Origin: Macrotis lagotis
Lineage: Eukaryota > Chordata > Mammalia > Peramelemorphia > Peramelidae
Reading direction: 5' to 3'
Assembly: GCF_037893015.1 (NCBI RefSeq)
Contig: NC_133658.1
Location: 177,339,579-177,403,578 of the forward strand
DNA length: 64,000 nt
Positions 45,666 to 61,284 of the stretch are shown in pieces. The notes below the pieces were generated by a model. That model saw only the letters and a list, made by a program, of their open reading frames with translations, was not told the DNA's origin and made no database searches. Made by a program: the position numbers and the translations under genes. Numbering within the stretch: position 1 is the stretch's first letter; each line of letters starts with the position of its first letter.

Positions 45666-47939
45666 TTTTCCTTTTCATACAGTCTTTCCCCATTAGAATG
45701 TAAGTTTACTGAGGGCAAGTACTGTCTTTCTTTTTGCTTGTATTTCTATTTCTAGCACCTGGTACACATTATACAACTAATAGTGCTTGTTAACAAATAT
45801 GGAAGATGCAGTATTGTCAACATTATAAGACTTCTCACAAACAAACACGGTCCCTGTCAGACTGTCCAATTAGGAGAATTACTGTTTGTGGCCTACTCAG
45901 GTAAACCGGTCAAACTAAATAATGATGATGACAGTAATGATAGTGATGACTATGATAGTCTGAGGCGTTTTTCAATAAATTCATGTAAAGAAATGGCAGG
46001 AGTCTTCTGTATCCCAATTCTCATCACACACCCTCCTCAATGATTATGTAAATGCAGAAAGCATTTGTACCAAAATAATAAAATTCTTTTTTAGGATCTA
46101 GCATGGACAGAAATTTTGAGCAAGGTATTTGTGCCAAGAAATGTAAGACTAACCACATAAATATATTGAAAGACCAATATAAAACAATTCAGTATAGTAT
46201 ATCAATTCATGAATCTGTGTCATTCATTAGGCATCTTGTTAAATACCACAATGCATCTTTCTTACTCTAATACATAAAGTCTTTGTCAGGTGCTATATTA
46301 GTATCCAAGAGGAGGGTAATGTTAGAATTCTGTTGCATTGCTTTGATGCCTAGAATCTTTTATGGCCTTTTAACTCTTTTTCTAAAAGAGTTAGGAGAAG
46401 GAAAAAAAGGAGAAGAAAAAAAGTATATTTCAGAACCTATTGTTTCTATCTGCAATTAGTAGCAGGGGTAGGGAAGAGGGACTGGGGTAGAGAACATAAC
46501 CCAGGAAGTGGAAAAGGATAGAGCTGAAGAATCGTCGCAGTTCAGTAGTGCAGAACCAAGTTGGGCAGTTACAGGACAATGAACATATTTCCTCTTTGGT
46601 GACATAAAACTTTGCATTTACAACCTTGTTCCCCTTTGACTACAGATGGAACAATTGAGATGCAGTGACTGTGAGGCTATTAAGAGACTGCCACAGGCCT
46701 AGACAGCCAGAGCCACACAAACCTGCAATTGTGGTAATAAAAGAAGTCTCTGGGTAGGAGATAAGGTGGATTGTGCCCAAAGTTTGGTATTACATTTGTA
46801 TAAAGACTGGAGTCAAAGTGATTACTTCAACAAAACAGGCCCTGCAATTTTTCCAATTTGGGAATAAAAACAATTTCATGTTTAAAGCTATTACTGTCAA
46901 TTCATGTGTTTAGAATTGTGATACTGATCCAACCAAAATAGGTTTGTTGGTTGCCCATGCAATGAGTAGCAAAATAGGAGTTCACTTCAGTTGTTATATC
47001 AATGACTGAATCTCAGCAATTTAAAATTTTCTTTCTTTTCCCTTTAATTTTTACCCTCTCTGCCCAACTAAATAACAAAACCAAAATAATTTTAAAAAAT
47101 TAAAAAACAACAAAACAAGGATCCTCCTTTCCCTTTATTAAATTAACAATATAAAAAATTCTCAGGAATAGTTTTTTTTTAAAAAGAGATTTTTTTTAAC
47201 TTAAAATTCTGCTGGATCATGACTAGAGGTTCTTCATTAGAAAGATTATTAATTTCATTTATTAAGTCTTTTAAAATATTGGGTGCCCCAAAGACCTTAA
47301 TCCAGTTTTCAAGCTTTAACTTTTTCAGAAGCATGAAATACACAAACTTACAAAAGCATCATTTGAAAGATTAATTATTTACATTATTCTTACACTTTTA
47401 AGTTCTGTGAATTGTGAATAACAAAATTTTAATTTTTAATTTTAGCATGAAGGACCATTCTGTTATGTATTACATATATGATAAATGACAAGTTTCTAGA
47501 TGACACTATCTAAGACAGATGAATACCTGAGGTTCTCCTGCTTGGCCACCTTGATCACTAATCTGCCTCTATTAGACCCTTTCTTCTATAGTCATGTCAA
47601 AACTATCACATATGCATAAAACTTCATTCTTTCAATGGTCTTAAGGTTAGGCCTATGAATACAATCCTGTTTCAGTCACTAAACCTTAACTGATGAAAGT
47701 GCTTGCTAATTTTGAAAGATGACTAAAGTAATACATAACACAATTCAGTAATTATATTGAAGATTAATTTGAAAATAGCAATATTTTAAAATTTTAAGTA
47801 TTTAGTCTTTTCAGTGCTGCTTTTTGTATAAGTGAGCAGAATATATTACTTAAATTATTATAGATTAAAAGTACAGTATGATTTTGAGGATATACTGTAG
47901 AAGAAATGAGTCATATCTTACTGCAACAAAAAGTACTTA

Positions 47940-48150
47940 CAAAGAGTGCTTTAAATATCACAAAGAGCTTTACATACATTTTCTCATTTATTCCTCACAA
48001 AAACCTTGTACAGAAGATACTTAACCCCAATTTACAGATGAGGAAATAGCAATTTAGAGTTGACCAAGAAAGTTCGTACAACCAGTCACGACTATTTACT
48101 CTAGATTTGAATCTATGTCTATTTTGAATTCTGAAGTCCAGTACTTATTG
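47940..48150 (-). repeat. MIR
   Basis: Minus orientation: 'agagctttacatacattttc', 'ttattcctcacaaaaacctt', 'ccccaatttacagatgagga' and 'tctagatttgaatctatgtc'. Confidence 0.75.
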
Positions 48151-48989
48151 TGACTTATTGTCATTATTTACCTATTTCTTCAGTGTCAAGGAATTTTGTT
48201 ATAGAGCAGACTGCCAGCTCAAACAGTAAATGTGAGGAGCTTAGTGTCAAAGTATAACCAATTTGATAGTAGCAACAAGTATTCCTAATCCTTATTCTTC
48301 TTCCCCTTAATGTAATTATTTGTTATATTACAAATACATCTTGTATTCATCTCCTCCATTACTACATGAGAAGGAAGCACCAGAAACAAAGTTCTTAGAA
48401 TACTGTCAAACAATACAATTCTTGGCAGAACTCTTCAACCCTTAAAGGAATTTGTCCACTTTTCTGTTAGTTGGGACAATTATGTATCCTTGTTCTGTCT
48501 TCCAAAGCCAAGAGATGCCTGAGAGAATCCTAGGTATTTCTCTGATTTCTTCCCACCCACTGAAAATGGAATCCTTTAGAAACACTTTGCTTCCCCTGTG
48601 TTTAGAAGCATCTTCTAAAGGAAAGGGGTAACTTCTATTTATTGGGGACTGTTTATATCATTACTACTCACACCACAAGGAATTCACACCCCTTCAAAGA
48701 AGATAGAGTTCTATCATCCTGACTGATCATTTAAATATATCTGTGAGGTGAGAAGACAGGTCTCATTTTTATGAATGGTAAAAGAAATTCTTCAGATCAC
48801 ACAAGAATCAAGAATATGATTGGGACTAGCCTCTGTCTCCAAGGGTCACACATATACTGCTCTGGGACCCATTTCTGAACCATCCTAGTAGAAAAATCAC
48901 TAAACAGATTTTAGAAAGTGAAGTGACTCTACTAAACATATTGAATCATCCCCAATTTTCATTTGTACATAGCTGCAGGCATATTGTCT

Positions 48990-49105
48990 TGCACATTAGA
49001 CTGTAAACTCCTTGAGAGCAGAGACTGTTTACTTTTTATCTTTCTTTATATGTCCAGAGCTTAGCCAACTGTCTTGCAGATAGAAGGTACTGACTGACTG
49101 ACAAT
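48990..49105 (+). repeat. LINE-2 3' end
   Basis: Plus orientation: 'ttagactgtaaactccttga', 'gagcagagactgtttacttt' and 'agatagaaggtactgactga'. Confidence 0.7.
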
Positions 49106-50289
49106 GGAATTTTCATAACAATATTTGGGAAAGATAATAAAGGTTGAAGTTTGTTGTTCCAGATCTATATCTTTTTAAACTGATCAAGGAAAATTCCAGG
49201 CTCCTATTTAAGACTGTTGTCAAATGTTGACACTCCAAAATAGATGTTCTCCTCCAAGGGAATGAGGAAATCTGAAGCAAAAGTACTAAGAGTGTGGTAG
49301 TCTGACTCATCTGATTGTATGGTGGGGAGCTTAAGAGCCTTGTGGCTATGTAAATACATTTTAGCAGGGAAAAAAAAACATTTGGATGACTAGTATATTT
49401 TTATGTCATTTTCAATGGAGAGAATGGAAGAAAATACATATATTAGCTTAAATAAAGGTTAATCTCGGATCATTCCAGAAAAGAGAAATTTTTAGTGGTT
49501 AAAAGCTACCATAGTAATGAATTGATGTCCTAAGCCTAATTATAGGTTTATTTTAGAGACTTTTGTCTTTTCAGTTGAGATTTACATCTGACAATCACTT
49601 GAATACTTAAAGCCAAGTCAGTACCATGGTTCAAGTAAAATTGTGATTTACTTATGTTCTTAAAGACTTAAAAAATTAACTTCTATTAATATGTCAAATT
49701 TAAAATTGAGAGCCAATTTAGCACTTTGAAGCAATTTATTTTTATTTTACACTTAACTGATTTTTGTTTCCAACTGACAATTTCCACTGCCTTTAAGTTA
49801 GGCTTGGGACCATTAAAGAGAAGGCCTGATTAGTTTGAAAAAGAGACTGCTTAACTTATTTGTAAAAAAAAAATAGTTTCAATAAAATAACTAAAGGGAT
49901 CTAAGTTTGTATCCTATTCAGTAGCACTCTCCCTAAAGGCTAGAAGCACAATTGGATTGGAGGTATCCCTTTGTCCTCCCTATTTGCCAATATCATCTAG
50001 GAAAGGTGTAGGTAGTTTCTGAGGACCGACAATTTTGGGAAAACAAGACCTATGTTTCTTCCCCTTATTACATCTCCTACCTCCCTCCTCAAGAGCACTA
50101 TTGAACAGAGCGTGGGAAACCTTTCTAGAAACTAGAGGGGTAAAGGGGGGAGCAAGTTTAGTTGAAAGTGGAGTATCAAGTTCCAAGCTTAGGCTCCCCA
50201 TCAGAAGTGAGGAATAGATGGGGGCAGAAGGGAGGGGGTAGGTTGCCAAGGAAAGAGGGACAAAAAAGGGGCATTGGTAATGGAAATGG

Positions 50290-50660
50290 ATTCATTGATA
50301 AATCCCTTCACCTGGCTTCACTCTGCTTCACATAGGAAGGAAATGCTTTGACTGGGCCCTGAAGTCACCAGCAGGGCTGTCTGCCGTGCTGAATCAACCA
50401 TGTGTCAAACCAGTGAATTTCAACAAAAGACTGGAGCTTTGAGGAAGGGGAGACTGTTGCCAACACGGAAACATATCACCCCCTTTTAAAATGCACCTCA
50501 TATTTTAAAGGACCACCAGGGAATTGGTTTACTCAAGTGCAATGGTGCATTCGGCTGCAGCCGCCACCCTAGTGGTCAGACCAGCTCCGAAGCTGCCCCA
50601 GCCTGCTCTGGATGTATCTCTGCATAAGCAGCCCCAAGGCTGGTGAAGCAGCAGCTGTTC
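50290..50660. other. Repeat-free, GC-richer segment; possible conserved noncoding element
   Basis: This stretch is richer in G+C and CpG than its surroundings (for example 'gcattcggctgcagccgcca' near 50549) and has no repeat landmark or long ORF on the minus strand that matches isthmin. I considered whether it could be an ISM1 exon and found no matching protein words. An intronic enhancer is possible but unproven. Confidence 0.3.
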
Positions 50661-51274
50661 CATTCTTTCTTGATTGACCAATACTCAACGACTGTTCCTT
50701 TGTGGTCTTCCACAGTCATGAGGCCAGAAACTGGGTTCAAAAAATTTTTTAAGGATTGTCAGATCATCAGATCAACAAAATACTCACCTCTGACTGCCTG
50801 CAAAAGGCAAATAAACAGACATGAAATCTGTTTCATGATGGCACAGCTGGTATGGGTGGGAAAAGAGGGTGTCTATTGGCTCATGCCCATATTTTTAACT
50901 TTAATTGTATCTGGGCAGTAATCATCTGTGTTTCCAGTCCATTCCGCCAACTGTTTTTTTTTTTGTTTTGAAATGATGTAATCTTTATTCTACTAGCCTT
51001 GGGGCAACCAATATTCTTTTGGCAGCTTGAGGATCTTAGTTGTCCCTAATAGTAAACCAAAAAAAAAAAAATGTGGCAGGGCTCATAAAATTGGCATATC
51101 CCATTCTCTGCTCTTAGCTTGAAAAGTACTGCTCATGAAAGGATCAGAAAGTTGCAACCTCAAACATCTTTTCACATGTAGAATCATCAGAGAATCATTC
51201 ATCCCAGGAAATGAAAAAATGAGACTAAATATAGTCATTCAAAGTCATCATAATGGGCCTGTTTAGAGATGCCT

Positions 51275-51500
51275 AAAGAGTGGCACAGTGGTACAGACTG
51301 GAGACTTGGAGTCAGAAAGACTCAAGTTCAAATCTAGCCTCAGACACTTAGTAGTTGTACGACCCTGGGCAAGTCATTTTGTTTGCTTTAGTTTCCTCAT
51401 CTGTAAAATGAGCAGAAGGAAATGGTAAACCACTTAAGTATCTTAGCCAAGTAAACACCAAATACTATCCAAAAGCCCCAAAAGGCTGAACAACAAACAA
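51275..51500 (+). repeat. MAR1-type SINE
   Basis: Plus orientation: 'agtggcacagtggtacagac', 'gaccctgggcaagtcatttt', 'ttagtttcctcatctgtaaa', 'ggaaatggtaaaccacttaa' and 'aggctgaacaacaaac'. Confidence 0.8.
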
Positions 51501-51659
51501 AAAGAGATCAAGGCTAATGTTTCCATTTGTATCACATCAGTAGCCACACCTCCATAATTTAAAGCAGAAGGAAACTGAATTCTGAAAGAAATTATAGCTA
51601 AATGAGTATGAACAGCTGAATTAAGCCTTATCACACTCTATGCTATTTTTCAGATTTAG

Positions 51660-51719
<60 letters not shown>
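51660..51719. repeat. (CT)n microsatellite
   Basis: Thirty uninterrupted CT units; GA on the ISM1 sense strand. Confidence 0.97.
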
Positions 51720-51721
<2 letters not shown>

Positions 51722-52319
51722 TTCTTCCTTTTCTCCAATTATCTCATTACTCCTTCCAAAAACTTCCAACCTTTCTTCTTCCCTAATTCTACTCTGTACC
51801 CTCACCTCCAGTCATAAATAGGAATGTTTCCAAAGCATTCTTTACTTCATATTCAGATAAACAAAACAGCTTATTATGATGAAAAATGACTTGCAATCTT
51901 GGCCACTTTAGATACTCCTCACACAGACAGATTAGGTGTGCAAAAATTGGGAGTCATTCTTGTTTGTCAGCTGCTGCTTTCTTTGGAAAAGAAAATTTCT
52001 CAGTTGTGAACCCCTGAGCAAATAAAGCTATACCTACTTTGTACCAAAAAAATCTTGATGTCATGTAAAATATGCCCAAATAAATTCTGGATAGGATGTA
52101 CCAGCTTCTAGTTTTTCTGATTTATCTGGAAGAAAGAGGAGGAAAACTGAGACATTTTTTTCAAACTCGATTCTTGCTTATAATTCTGTATATTTAATAA
52201 CTTCTCAAAAAAGGAATATTCCCCTTTCCTCCCCCCATTCTTGCTTCCACCTTCCTACTTTTCAGTAATATACTTTCCAGTGTATTAATATTTGGTAATT
52301 TTTTTATACTACTCTTTAA

Positions 52320-52565
52320 CTCTCATCCTGGGCAGTAGGTACATGCTGGGTCTGGAGTTAGGAAGATTCAACTTCTTGAATTAGAATTCCAGACATTTAT
52401 TAGCTGTGTGACCCTGGGCAAGTCATCAAACTTTGTTTACCTCAGTTTTCTCAACTATAAAAGGAGGAGAAGGAAATGGCAAACCACTCTAGCATCTTTG
52501 CATAGAAAACCATAAATGCAGTTACAAAGTCAGACATTATTGCAAAAATGACTGAACTGAATCTC
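52320..52565 (+). repeat. MAR1-type SINE
   Basis: Plus orientation: 'gtgaccctgggcaagtcatc', 'acctcagttttctcaactat', 'gaaggaaatggcaaaccact' and 'aaaaatgactgaactgaatc'. Confidence 0.78.
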
Positions 52566-52649
52566 TTGTACCTGATGCAGGTCCATTAGTCTATAATTTA
52601 TAGTCTTCTCAATCTCCCTTATTAATGCCTTCCCTCTCTTTTTTAAAAA

Positions 52650-54465
52650 TTAAATTTAATTTTTTTATTCATCATTCATTCAATCATCAAAAATTCCCTT
52701 CTTTCCCCTGCTTCAAACACCTTGTCAAGCATAAATTTCTACATTATATAGATAAATATATACATGTCTGTGTATGTACATGTGTTTAATCACTAAGATA
52801 TAAAGAATATATATATGAGGTATAAGGGATATATAATAAATTACATGTATTAAACACATGTGTTGATACACATGCATGTTCACAGATATATACCATATGT
52901 ATATATGTATATATATATTTGCATGAAAATAGTATATAAATGTATGTGTATTAAATATACATATATCCTCATTTTGTACTCTGAGTATTTTACTTCTCAG
53001 GAGATGGGTAGCATGTTTCATAATTAGTGCTCTGAAATTGCTGGTGGTAAGAATCCCCACATCTTTTAGCATTGCCTTTGCAATTGTTATCACTGTATAA
53101 ATTGTGATATTGTTCCTATTTAGTTCACTGAATAAGTTGATACAAATCTTCCTGGGTTTTCCCCAAAACATCGTCTTTATGTAGTATTTCATCATATTTA
53201 TATAACCATAAGATGATCAAGAGTCATTTCCCATGGGAATTCAGGGAAGCCTGGAAGTATTTGCATGAACTGATGCTGAGTGAGATGAGCAGCACCAGAA
53301 GAACATTGTACACCCTAACAGCAACATGGGAGTGATGATCAACCTTAAAGGACTTGCTCATGCCAACAGGGCAATAATCAGGCATAATTTTGGGATATCT
53401 GTGATGTAGAATACCATCTGTATCCAGAGAAAGAATTGTAGAGTTTGAACAAAGACTGAAGACTATTACTTTTAATTAAAAAAAAACCTGTAATCTTAAT
53501 ATGTAATTTTGTTGTCTTATACTTTTTTTTCCATAAGGATATGATTTCTCTCTCATCACATTCAACTTAGATCAATGTACACCATGGAAACAATGTAAAG
53601 ACTAACAAGATTGCCTTCTGTTGGGAGGTAGGGGGAGGGAAATGAGATTGGGGAAAAATTGTAAAATTCAAAATAAATAAATAAAATTTTTTAAAAAGAG
53701 TGTCATTTCCCAGTTGAAGGGCAGTGACTTAGATTTCACCTCCTTGCCCCACTTCAAAAAGAATTATAAATATTTTTGTTCTTAGTTTGTTTTGTTTAAA
53801 ATTAAGCTGTCACTTAATTTACCTTCTCATTTCTCCTCATTTCCTCCTATTTCTCTGTTGAGTGAAATATATTTTTATCTTCGGCCCTGTGTGTTATATA
53901 TGTATAGATGTATTCTTTCTTCCTTTGTCTAGTTCAGATGAAAGTGTGATTCAAGTATCAGATTGTTTCCCCTCCCCACCCATGCATGCCCAACCTCTTT
54001 CTCCTTGTTTGTATGAATTTCCATCTCCATACCCAGATTATGACATCCTTCCCCCAAATTTTCCTATTTGATCCTTATCTCATATAATTCTTTCCCCTTC
54101 CCTTAACATCACTGAGATATAAAGAATCCCTCTAAGACATTCAGTCTAATTAGACTTCTTAGATGAGCCCTGATAAGGATAGGGTTCAGAAGGGGCACAT
54201 TGTTCAACCCCTTATGAATGATTATAGCTTCGTGTTACATTTCTGTTACTCAACTTCATGTGTTTATACTTCAGAGTTTCTATATGGCTCTGATCTTTTC
54301 AATAGGAATTTTTGGAAGTACTCTTAATTCATTAAAGATTTATTTTTTTCCTTTTCTAGGATTATCTGTTTTGCTGGGTAAATTACTTTTGTTGTAAGTC
54401 TATATATCCTTTACCTTCTGGAATATCATAATCTAAGCTCTCCACTCCTTCTACTGCCTTCCCTA
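52650..54465 (-). mobile_element. Old L1, HAL1-like, 3' part
   Basis: Minus strand, reading upward: 3' UTR and last ORF2 codons ('gtatttcatcatatttatat' near 53180, resuming 'cagttgaagggcagtgactt' after an L1 insertion). Next comes a pyrimidine-rich ORF1-ORF2 spacer at 53860-54250, then the end of ORF1 at 54290-54460 ('ctctgatcttttcaatagga' aligns with the young L1 at 59810). The body of ORF2 is missing. ORFs at 52725-53195 and 53862-54071 are incidental. Confidence 0.6.
53234..53695 (+). mobile_element. Young L1 3'-end insertion
   Basis: A 460-base 5'-truncated L1 in plus orientation: 'gaactgatgctgagtgagat', 'gagcagcaccagaagaacat', the 3' UTR 'cattcaacttagatcaatgt', a G-rich run (gggaggtagggggaggg) and an A-rich tail. 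The target-site duplication aagagt(gt)catttccca lies at 53219-53233 and 53696-53712. The 3' UTR is the same subfamily as the full-length L1 at 54748. Confidence 0.9.
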
Positions 54466-54499
54466 TTTTAATTGTTTTCTATTTTTGCTGATTATAGCT

Positions 54500-54640
54500 T
54501 TTGTTCATATTTGTTTGCTTACTGTCTCCTCCATTAGACTGTGAACTCCTTAAGGTTAGGAGTTGTCTTTTGCCTCTTCTTATCCACTCAGTGCTTAGAA
54601 CTTTGCCTGGTTCATAATAGGAACTTAATAAATGTAAACA
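54500..54640 (+). repeat. LINE-2 3' end
   Basis: 'ttagactgtgaactccttaa', 'cactcagtgcttagaacttt' and 'ataggaacttaataaatgta' match the L2 3' terminus in plus orientation. A TAAA-rich degenerate tail runs to about 54715. It lies between an old L1 piece and the young L1. Confidence 0.65.
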
Positions 54641-54999
54641 AGCTGTAAATAAACAGTAAACAAACACTAAATAAAATGTAAATGTAAATAAACAGTTAAT
54701 AAACTGACTAACCTTTATAGTCATGACTGCTCAATCATTGATGTTTCTTTTTTTTGAAAGATTTAATTTATTTTGAATTTTACAATTTTCCCCCTGATCT
54801 TGCTTCCCTCCCCCACCCCCCACAGAAGGAAGTCTGTTAGTTTCTACATTGTTTCCATGGTATGCATTGATCTAAGTTGAATGTGATGAGAGAGAAATCA
54901 CATCCTTGAGGACGAAGCATAAAATATGAAATACAGCAGAATTACATAATAAGATAACATTTTAAAAATTAAAGATGATAGTTTTTGGTCCTTGTTCAA

Positions 55000-58890
<3,891 letters not shown>

Positions 58891-59095
58891 CCCCTTTTTC
58901 CCCTTTAACCATATTCCCCGGTATTTTGTTTCTGAATACAACAACTTTCAGTGTGTCTGCCCTCCTCTATCAACCCCCCTCCACTTTTTCGCCTTTTCCC
59001 TCTGTCCCTTCTTCCTTCCCTTCCTTCTGTTGGTTCCCCCTTTCCTCCCCCTCCCCCTTTCCCCTTTTAACACTTTAAAGGTGAGATAAGTTTCT

Positions 59096-59250
59096 TTTCC
59101 CTTAGCTTTTTGCAAGGCAAACCGGGTTAAGTGGCTTGCCCAAGGCCACTTGGCTAGGTAATTATTAAGTGTATGAGACTGGATTTGAACCCAGGTACTC
59201 CTGACTCCAGGGCTGGTGCTTTATCCACTATGCCACCTCGCCGCCCCCAA
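59096..59250 (-). repeat. WSINE1-like SINE inside the L1
   Basis: Minus orientation: 'ttagctttttgcaaggcaaa', 'ttgcccaaggccacttggct', 'gaacccaggtactcctgact' and 'gccacctcgccgcccc'. The duplication ataagtttctt lies on each side (59085-59095, 59254-59264). It postdates the L1. Confidence 0.85.
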
Positions 59251-59490
59251 AATAAGTTTCTTAATTTAAGACTGTATGTATGTTAATTTTAAGTCAATCT
59301 TACGAAAGTAAGATTCAGGTGATTCTCACCTCCTCCCTTCTTCTCCTCTATTGTAATAGGTCCATTGTACCTCTTAATGTAATGAGATTTACCCTATTCA
59401 GTGTCCTCCATTCTCCCATCTCTTGACTATGCCCCTTTTTAAAGTAAGTATTGTTTAAGTAAGTATCATTCTATCTGAGGCACAGAAGGG

Positions 59491-59740
59491 TCATGAGTGT
59501 CCATCACTTCTAGCTAAGTATATTTTCTCTACTATAATTACAATTATTTAGTTTAAATTAGATTCTTTCTCCCAGGTAAGGATATAGCCAGTTTCATCTT
59601 ATTATTATTTATATTATTTCTCAAATTAGTCATGAGTGTCCATCTCTTCTGGCTAATTAAATTCTCTCTAATAGAGTTACAATTCTCTAGAGTTATTAAA
59701 GTATTTCTCCCAGGTGGAGATATAGCCAGTTTTTTTCTTT
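59491..59740. repeat. Imperfect tandem duplication in L1 spacer/ORF1 end
   Basis: Two units of about 110 bases with a 139-base period, starting 59491 and 59630. Both begin 'tcatgagtgtccat' and end 'tctcccaggt..ggatatagccag'. Whether this is a subfamily feature or private to this copy cannot be told from one element. Confidence 0.8.
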
Positions 59741-59764
59741 ACTCTTTATTTTTTAACCTTTCTA

Positions 59765-60700
59765 ATGTGTCTCTTGAGTCTTCTGTTTGAAGTCCAAATT
59801 TTCTATTTAGCTCTGGTCTTTTCATCAGGAAGAGATGGAAGATTCCTATTTCATTAAATGTCTATCTTTTCCCCTGGAAGAGAAAGCTCAGTTTTGCCAG
59901 ATGATGGATTCTTGGCTACATTCTAAGCTCCCTTGCTTTTCAGAATATCACATTCCAGGCCCTTTGATCCCTTAATGTTGATGCAACCAGGTTCTGTGTA
60001 ATCCTGATTATGGCTCCTTGGGATGTAAATTGTTTCTTTCTGGCTACTTGCAAGGTTTTCTCTTTTATCTGGTAATTTTAGAATTTGGCTGCCATATTCC
60101 TTGGTGTTTTCATTTTGGGATCCCTTGTCAGAGGGGATTGTTGTATTTTTTCAATAAGTATTTTGCCCTCTGTTTCCATGATATCAGGATAGTTTTCCAT
60201 CACTAAATACAGAGTCCAGGCTTTCTTTCCCTCTTTAATGTTTTCAAGAAGACCAATAATTCTTAGGTAATCTCTCCTTGATCTGTTCTTGAGGGCAGTG
60301 GTTTTGCTGAGTAGATATTTTACATTTTCTTCTATTTTTTTATTTTTTTGTTTTGTTTAACAGATTGCTGTTGTCTCATGAAGTCATTGATTTCCACACC
60401 CTCCATTCTTTTTTTTAGGGAAGAATTTTCTTTATTTACTTTTTGCAACTCCTTTTCCAATTGGTCAATTCTACTTTTATAAAAGTTTTCCATTTGACCA
60501 ATTGAGATTTTGAGATAATTATTTTCCTTTTGCATTTTTCTAATTGTGTTTTCCAAAGATTTGTTTTCTTGTTGTAAAGTGTTAACCTTCTCTTGGTTTT
60601 TTTCCCCCAGATTTTCCAATTGATTTTTAAACTTCTTCCTGATTTCTTCAAGGAAGTCTTTCTGTGCTGGAGATCAAATATTCTCATCAGAGATTCTATG
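59765..60700 (-). pseudogene. L1 ORF1 remnant
   Basis: N-terminal coiled coil with heptads, for example ENLGEKNQEKVNTLQQENKS and QMENFYKSRIDQLEKELQKV, followed by the RNA-binding region SRRDYLRIIGLLENIKEGKK. A C-terminal domain reads KIQQSPLTRDPKMKTPRNMA, LRDQRAWNVIF and LAKLSFLFQGK, in line with mammalian ORF1p. In-frame stops break the C-terminal part. Confidence 0.85.
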
Positions 60701-61273
60701 TCTCTCTTGAGTTAGGATCTTTTAATTCTAGGGATTTTCCTATGGACCCCCCCCTACAATGGCCTTTCTTCATTTTCCTAAGATCTTGTGTTGGGGGAGG
60801 GGCTTGTTCACAGAGGTTTGGTGTTGGGATCCCTAGAGGCTTTACTCACTGGGTTTAGTAACTCTACGTGGGCTGGACAGTAGGAGGGCTAGAGGCTTTG
60901 CTTACTAAATATAATATCTCCTCCCGGCCAGTAGGGGGTGCTAGAGGCTGGAACTTACCCATCAGCCCTTCCTGGTAAATCCCAGACAGTCAGTCCCAAG
61001 GCCACACCACCACCCTCTGATTGCTTCTCAGAGCTAAGGCCTCCAGGGCTCATTTTAGGCTAGTTTGGCTCTCACCCTGAACCCCCACTGACTGTCTGTG
61101 CTCTGCACTGGGCACAACCAAGATCCCTGAAGACAGACCTTGAGGTAAGTGTTCGTCTAGCTTCTTTTTCTGGGTTTTGTTGATCAGATTTCCATTAAGA
61201 GGTTTGTTTCATATTATATATGAGGGAAGATCAGAAGACCTTGGCACCTTCTCTCCTCCATCTTGGTCATAAG
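60701..61273 (-). promoter_or_regulatory. L1 5' UTR/promoter region
   Basis: About 570 bases, richer in G+C than the surroundings, with the YY1-like caagatggagg at the very 5' end. Its sense strand begins gaccaagatgg. Activity is unknown; it points antisense to nothing and in the same direction as ISM1. Confidence 0.6.
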
Positions 61274-61284
61274 TCAATCATTGT

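Noticed and set aside
45783-46043. 86-codon plus-strand ORF with an acidic NNDDDSNDSDDYD stretch
   Set aside because: The acidic run comes from a short GAT-rich repeat; no neighbours, motif or splice context support a gene.
50549-50640. GC-rich block as a possible ISM1 upstream exon
   Set aside because: Neither the expected isthmin N-terminal words nor a signal peptide appears in any minus-strand frame here.
52725-53195. 156-codon minus-strand ORF
   Set aside because: Low-complexity Ile/Tyr/His-rich translation of AT-rich old L1 3' sequence; not a protein.
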